A stretch of 64,000 nucleotides of DNA from Paenibacillus marchantiae (GTDB lineage Bacteria > Bacillota > Bacilli > Paenibacillales > Paenibacillaceae), in the NCBI RefSeq assembly GCF_028771845.1, contig NZ_CP118270.1:5828001-5892000 (forward strand). The letters are read 5' to 3'. Positions 63,673 to 64,000 of the stretch are shown here, piece by piece; position 1 is the first letter of the stretch; every line of letters begins with the position of its first letter. The notes beneath the pieces were generated by a model. It did not search any database and was not told the DNA's origin. It worked only from the letters and a program-made list of their open reading frames with translations. The position numbers and the translations under genes were made by a program.

Positions 63673-63702
63673 TTGACGAAGCTTTTTTCAATATGATATT
63701 AT
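63673..63702 (+). promoter_or_regulatory. rpmB promoter
   Basis: TTGACG at 63673-63678 and TATTAT at 63697-63702 are separated by 18 bases. It predicts a start near 63709 and a 170-base leader. Confidence 0.6.
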
Positions 63703-63743
63703 ATTCAAGTATTGTTTTATGCAGGTTTAGTAATGGAAATGAT

Positions 63744-63881
63744 CCGGCTATGCCGGCTTGAACAACGCCATTAGCTACTGGAACCTGACCATTGTGGTCA
63801 GGAAGAACAATTTAGCCCGTCTGGAATGGCATTCGTGTCTCCTTAGGGCAACTGGTTATTTTAGGATAGGAGGTGTAATCT
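63744..63881 (+). promoter_or_regulatory. Structured rpmB leader RNA
   Basis: Three stems can be drawn: CCGG-CTATG-CCGG at 63744-63756; an outer GCCATT (63767-63772) with AATGGC (63825-63830); and inside it CCTGACC (63784-63790) with GGTCAGG (63796-63802). TCTCCT at about 63838 can pair with the AGGAGG ribosome site. A role in autoregulation of L28 is only suggested. Confidence 0.45.
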
Positions 63882-64000
63882 ATGTCTCGCAAATGTTATG
63901 TGACAGGTAAGAAACCGGGCACCGGTAACCACGTATCCCACGCTAACAACCGTAACCGTCGTTCTTGGGGCGTAAACGTTCAGAAGGTCCGCATTCTCGT
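63882..64000 (+). CDS. rpmB: Ribosomal protein L28, N-terminal part (cut by window edge)
   Basis: Thirty-nine codons are visible: [20 protein letters not shown] and onwards, including [17 protein letters not shown], the L28 signature. AGGAGGTG precedes the ATG by 6 bases. The protein is normally about 62 residues and part of the large ribosomal subunit. It diverges from yloV, as in Bacillus. Confidence 0.95.
   Translation, partial: MSRKCYVTGKKPGTGNHVSHANNRNRRSWGVNVQKVRIL

Larger units (their letters stand above)
63238..63881. other. Divergent region between yloV and rpmB
   Basis: About 640 bases. It holds a long yloV leader (63238 to about 63625, minus strand, with -10 TACAAT at 63627-63632), a G/C-rich hairpin with T runs at about 63547-63570, and the rpmB promoter and structured leader on the right. 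No intact yloU/asp23 frame was found; the longest plausible minus-strand peptide near 63350 is about 30 codons and weakly supported. Confidence 0.5.

Noticed and set aside
1-64000. CRISPR arrays, prophage, IS elements, rRNA or tRNA genes
   Set aside because: No regularly spaced direct repeats, transposase, integrase, phage structural gene or recognisable stable RNA was seen in the window.

Overview
The window looks like a chromosomal segment of a Paenibacillus-type, endospore-forming Firmicute. The grounds are strong AGGAGG-type ribosome binding sites, frequent TTG/GTG starts, Bacillus-style Fnr and LexA sites, sporulation and germination-type proteins (SpoVIF, a SleB-like hydrolase, a KatX-like catalase), and the rpmB / yloV / recG neighbourhood. 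No prophage, CRISPR array, IS element, rRNA or tRNA was seen. Both ends are cut inside genes: adhE on the left and rpmB on the right.

Layout. 1-2.4 kb: adhE diverges from a Bacillus-type oxygen-sensing fnr, with two Fnr boxes between them. 2.4-4.6 kb: a lipoprotein, an unknown protein and a YodB-like HxlR repressor. 4.8-12.1 kb: a sugar-modification region with ThuA, two sugar isomerase/epimerase-like proteins, three Gfo/Idh/MocA oxidoreductases and an AraC regulator. 12.3-16.7 kb: housekeeping and stress genes (TVP38/TMEM64 protein, fused MsrAB, Amj flippase, YdaT-like protein, YitT protein). 17.6-19.7 kb: a TIR-like (CAP12/Pycsar-effector type) protein with a coupled small protein, then an unknown gene behind a LexA box. 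20-26.7 kb: cysteine synthase, DinG-like helicase, catalase and a PL9 pectate lyase. 26.9-32.3 kb: small or membrane proteins, YaaA, an SPFH protein and a SleB-like hydrolase. 32.5-38.3 kb: an MFS transporter, a sugar ABC transporter without ATPase, and an SsuD-like monooxygenase.

39.7-48 kb is a six-gene operon on the minus strand: family-A glycosidase, HEAT-repeat membrane protein, GT2 synthase, degenerate GGDEF plus receiver protein, UDP-N-acetylsugar dehydrogenase and a TIM-barrel protein. It reads as a synthase-dependent exopolysaccharide machine that makes a uronic-acid-containing polymer. 48.7-52.3 kb holds an SOS-controlled Y-family polymerase with its YolD partner, a glutaminase and a GNAT enzyme. 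52.5-56.4 kb pairs a LytS/LytTR two-component system with an OFA-family transporter, resembling the pyruvate-sensing YpdAB-YhjX circuit. 58-63.3 kb carries spoVIF, recG, degV and yloV (fakA).

The feature least explained by genes is a family of four 150-225 bp palindromic intergenic repeats (17.1, 36.9, 38.3 and 57.9 kb). They share a conserved central stem, and one copy shows a compensatory base-pair change. Two copies flank the ssuD-like gene. The best candidates for undescribed systems are the TIR-like module, the exopolysaccharide operon and this repeat family.
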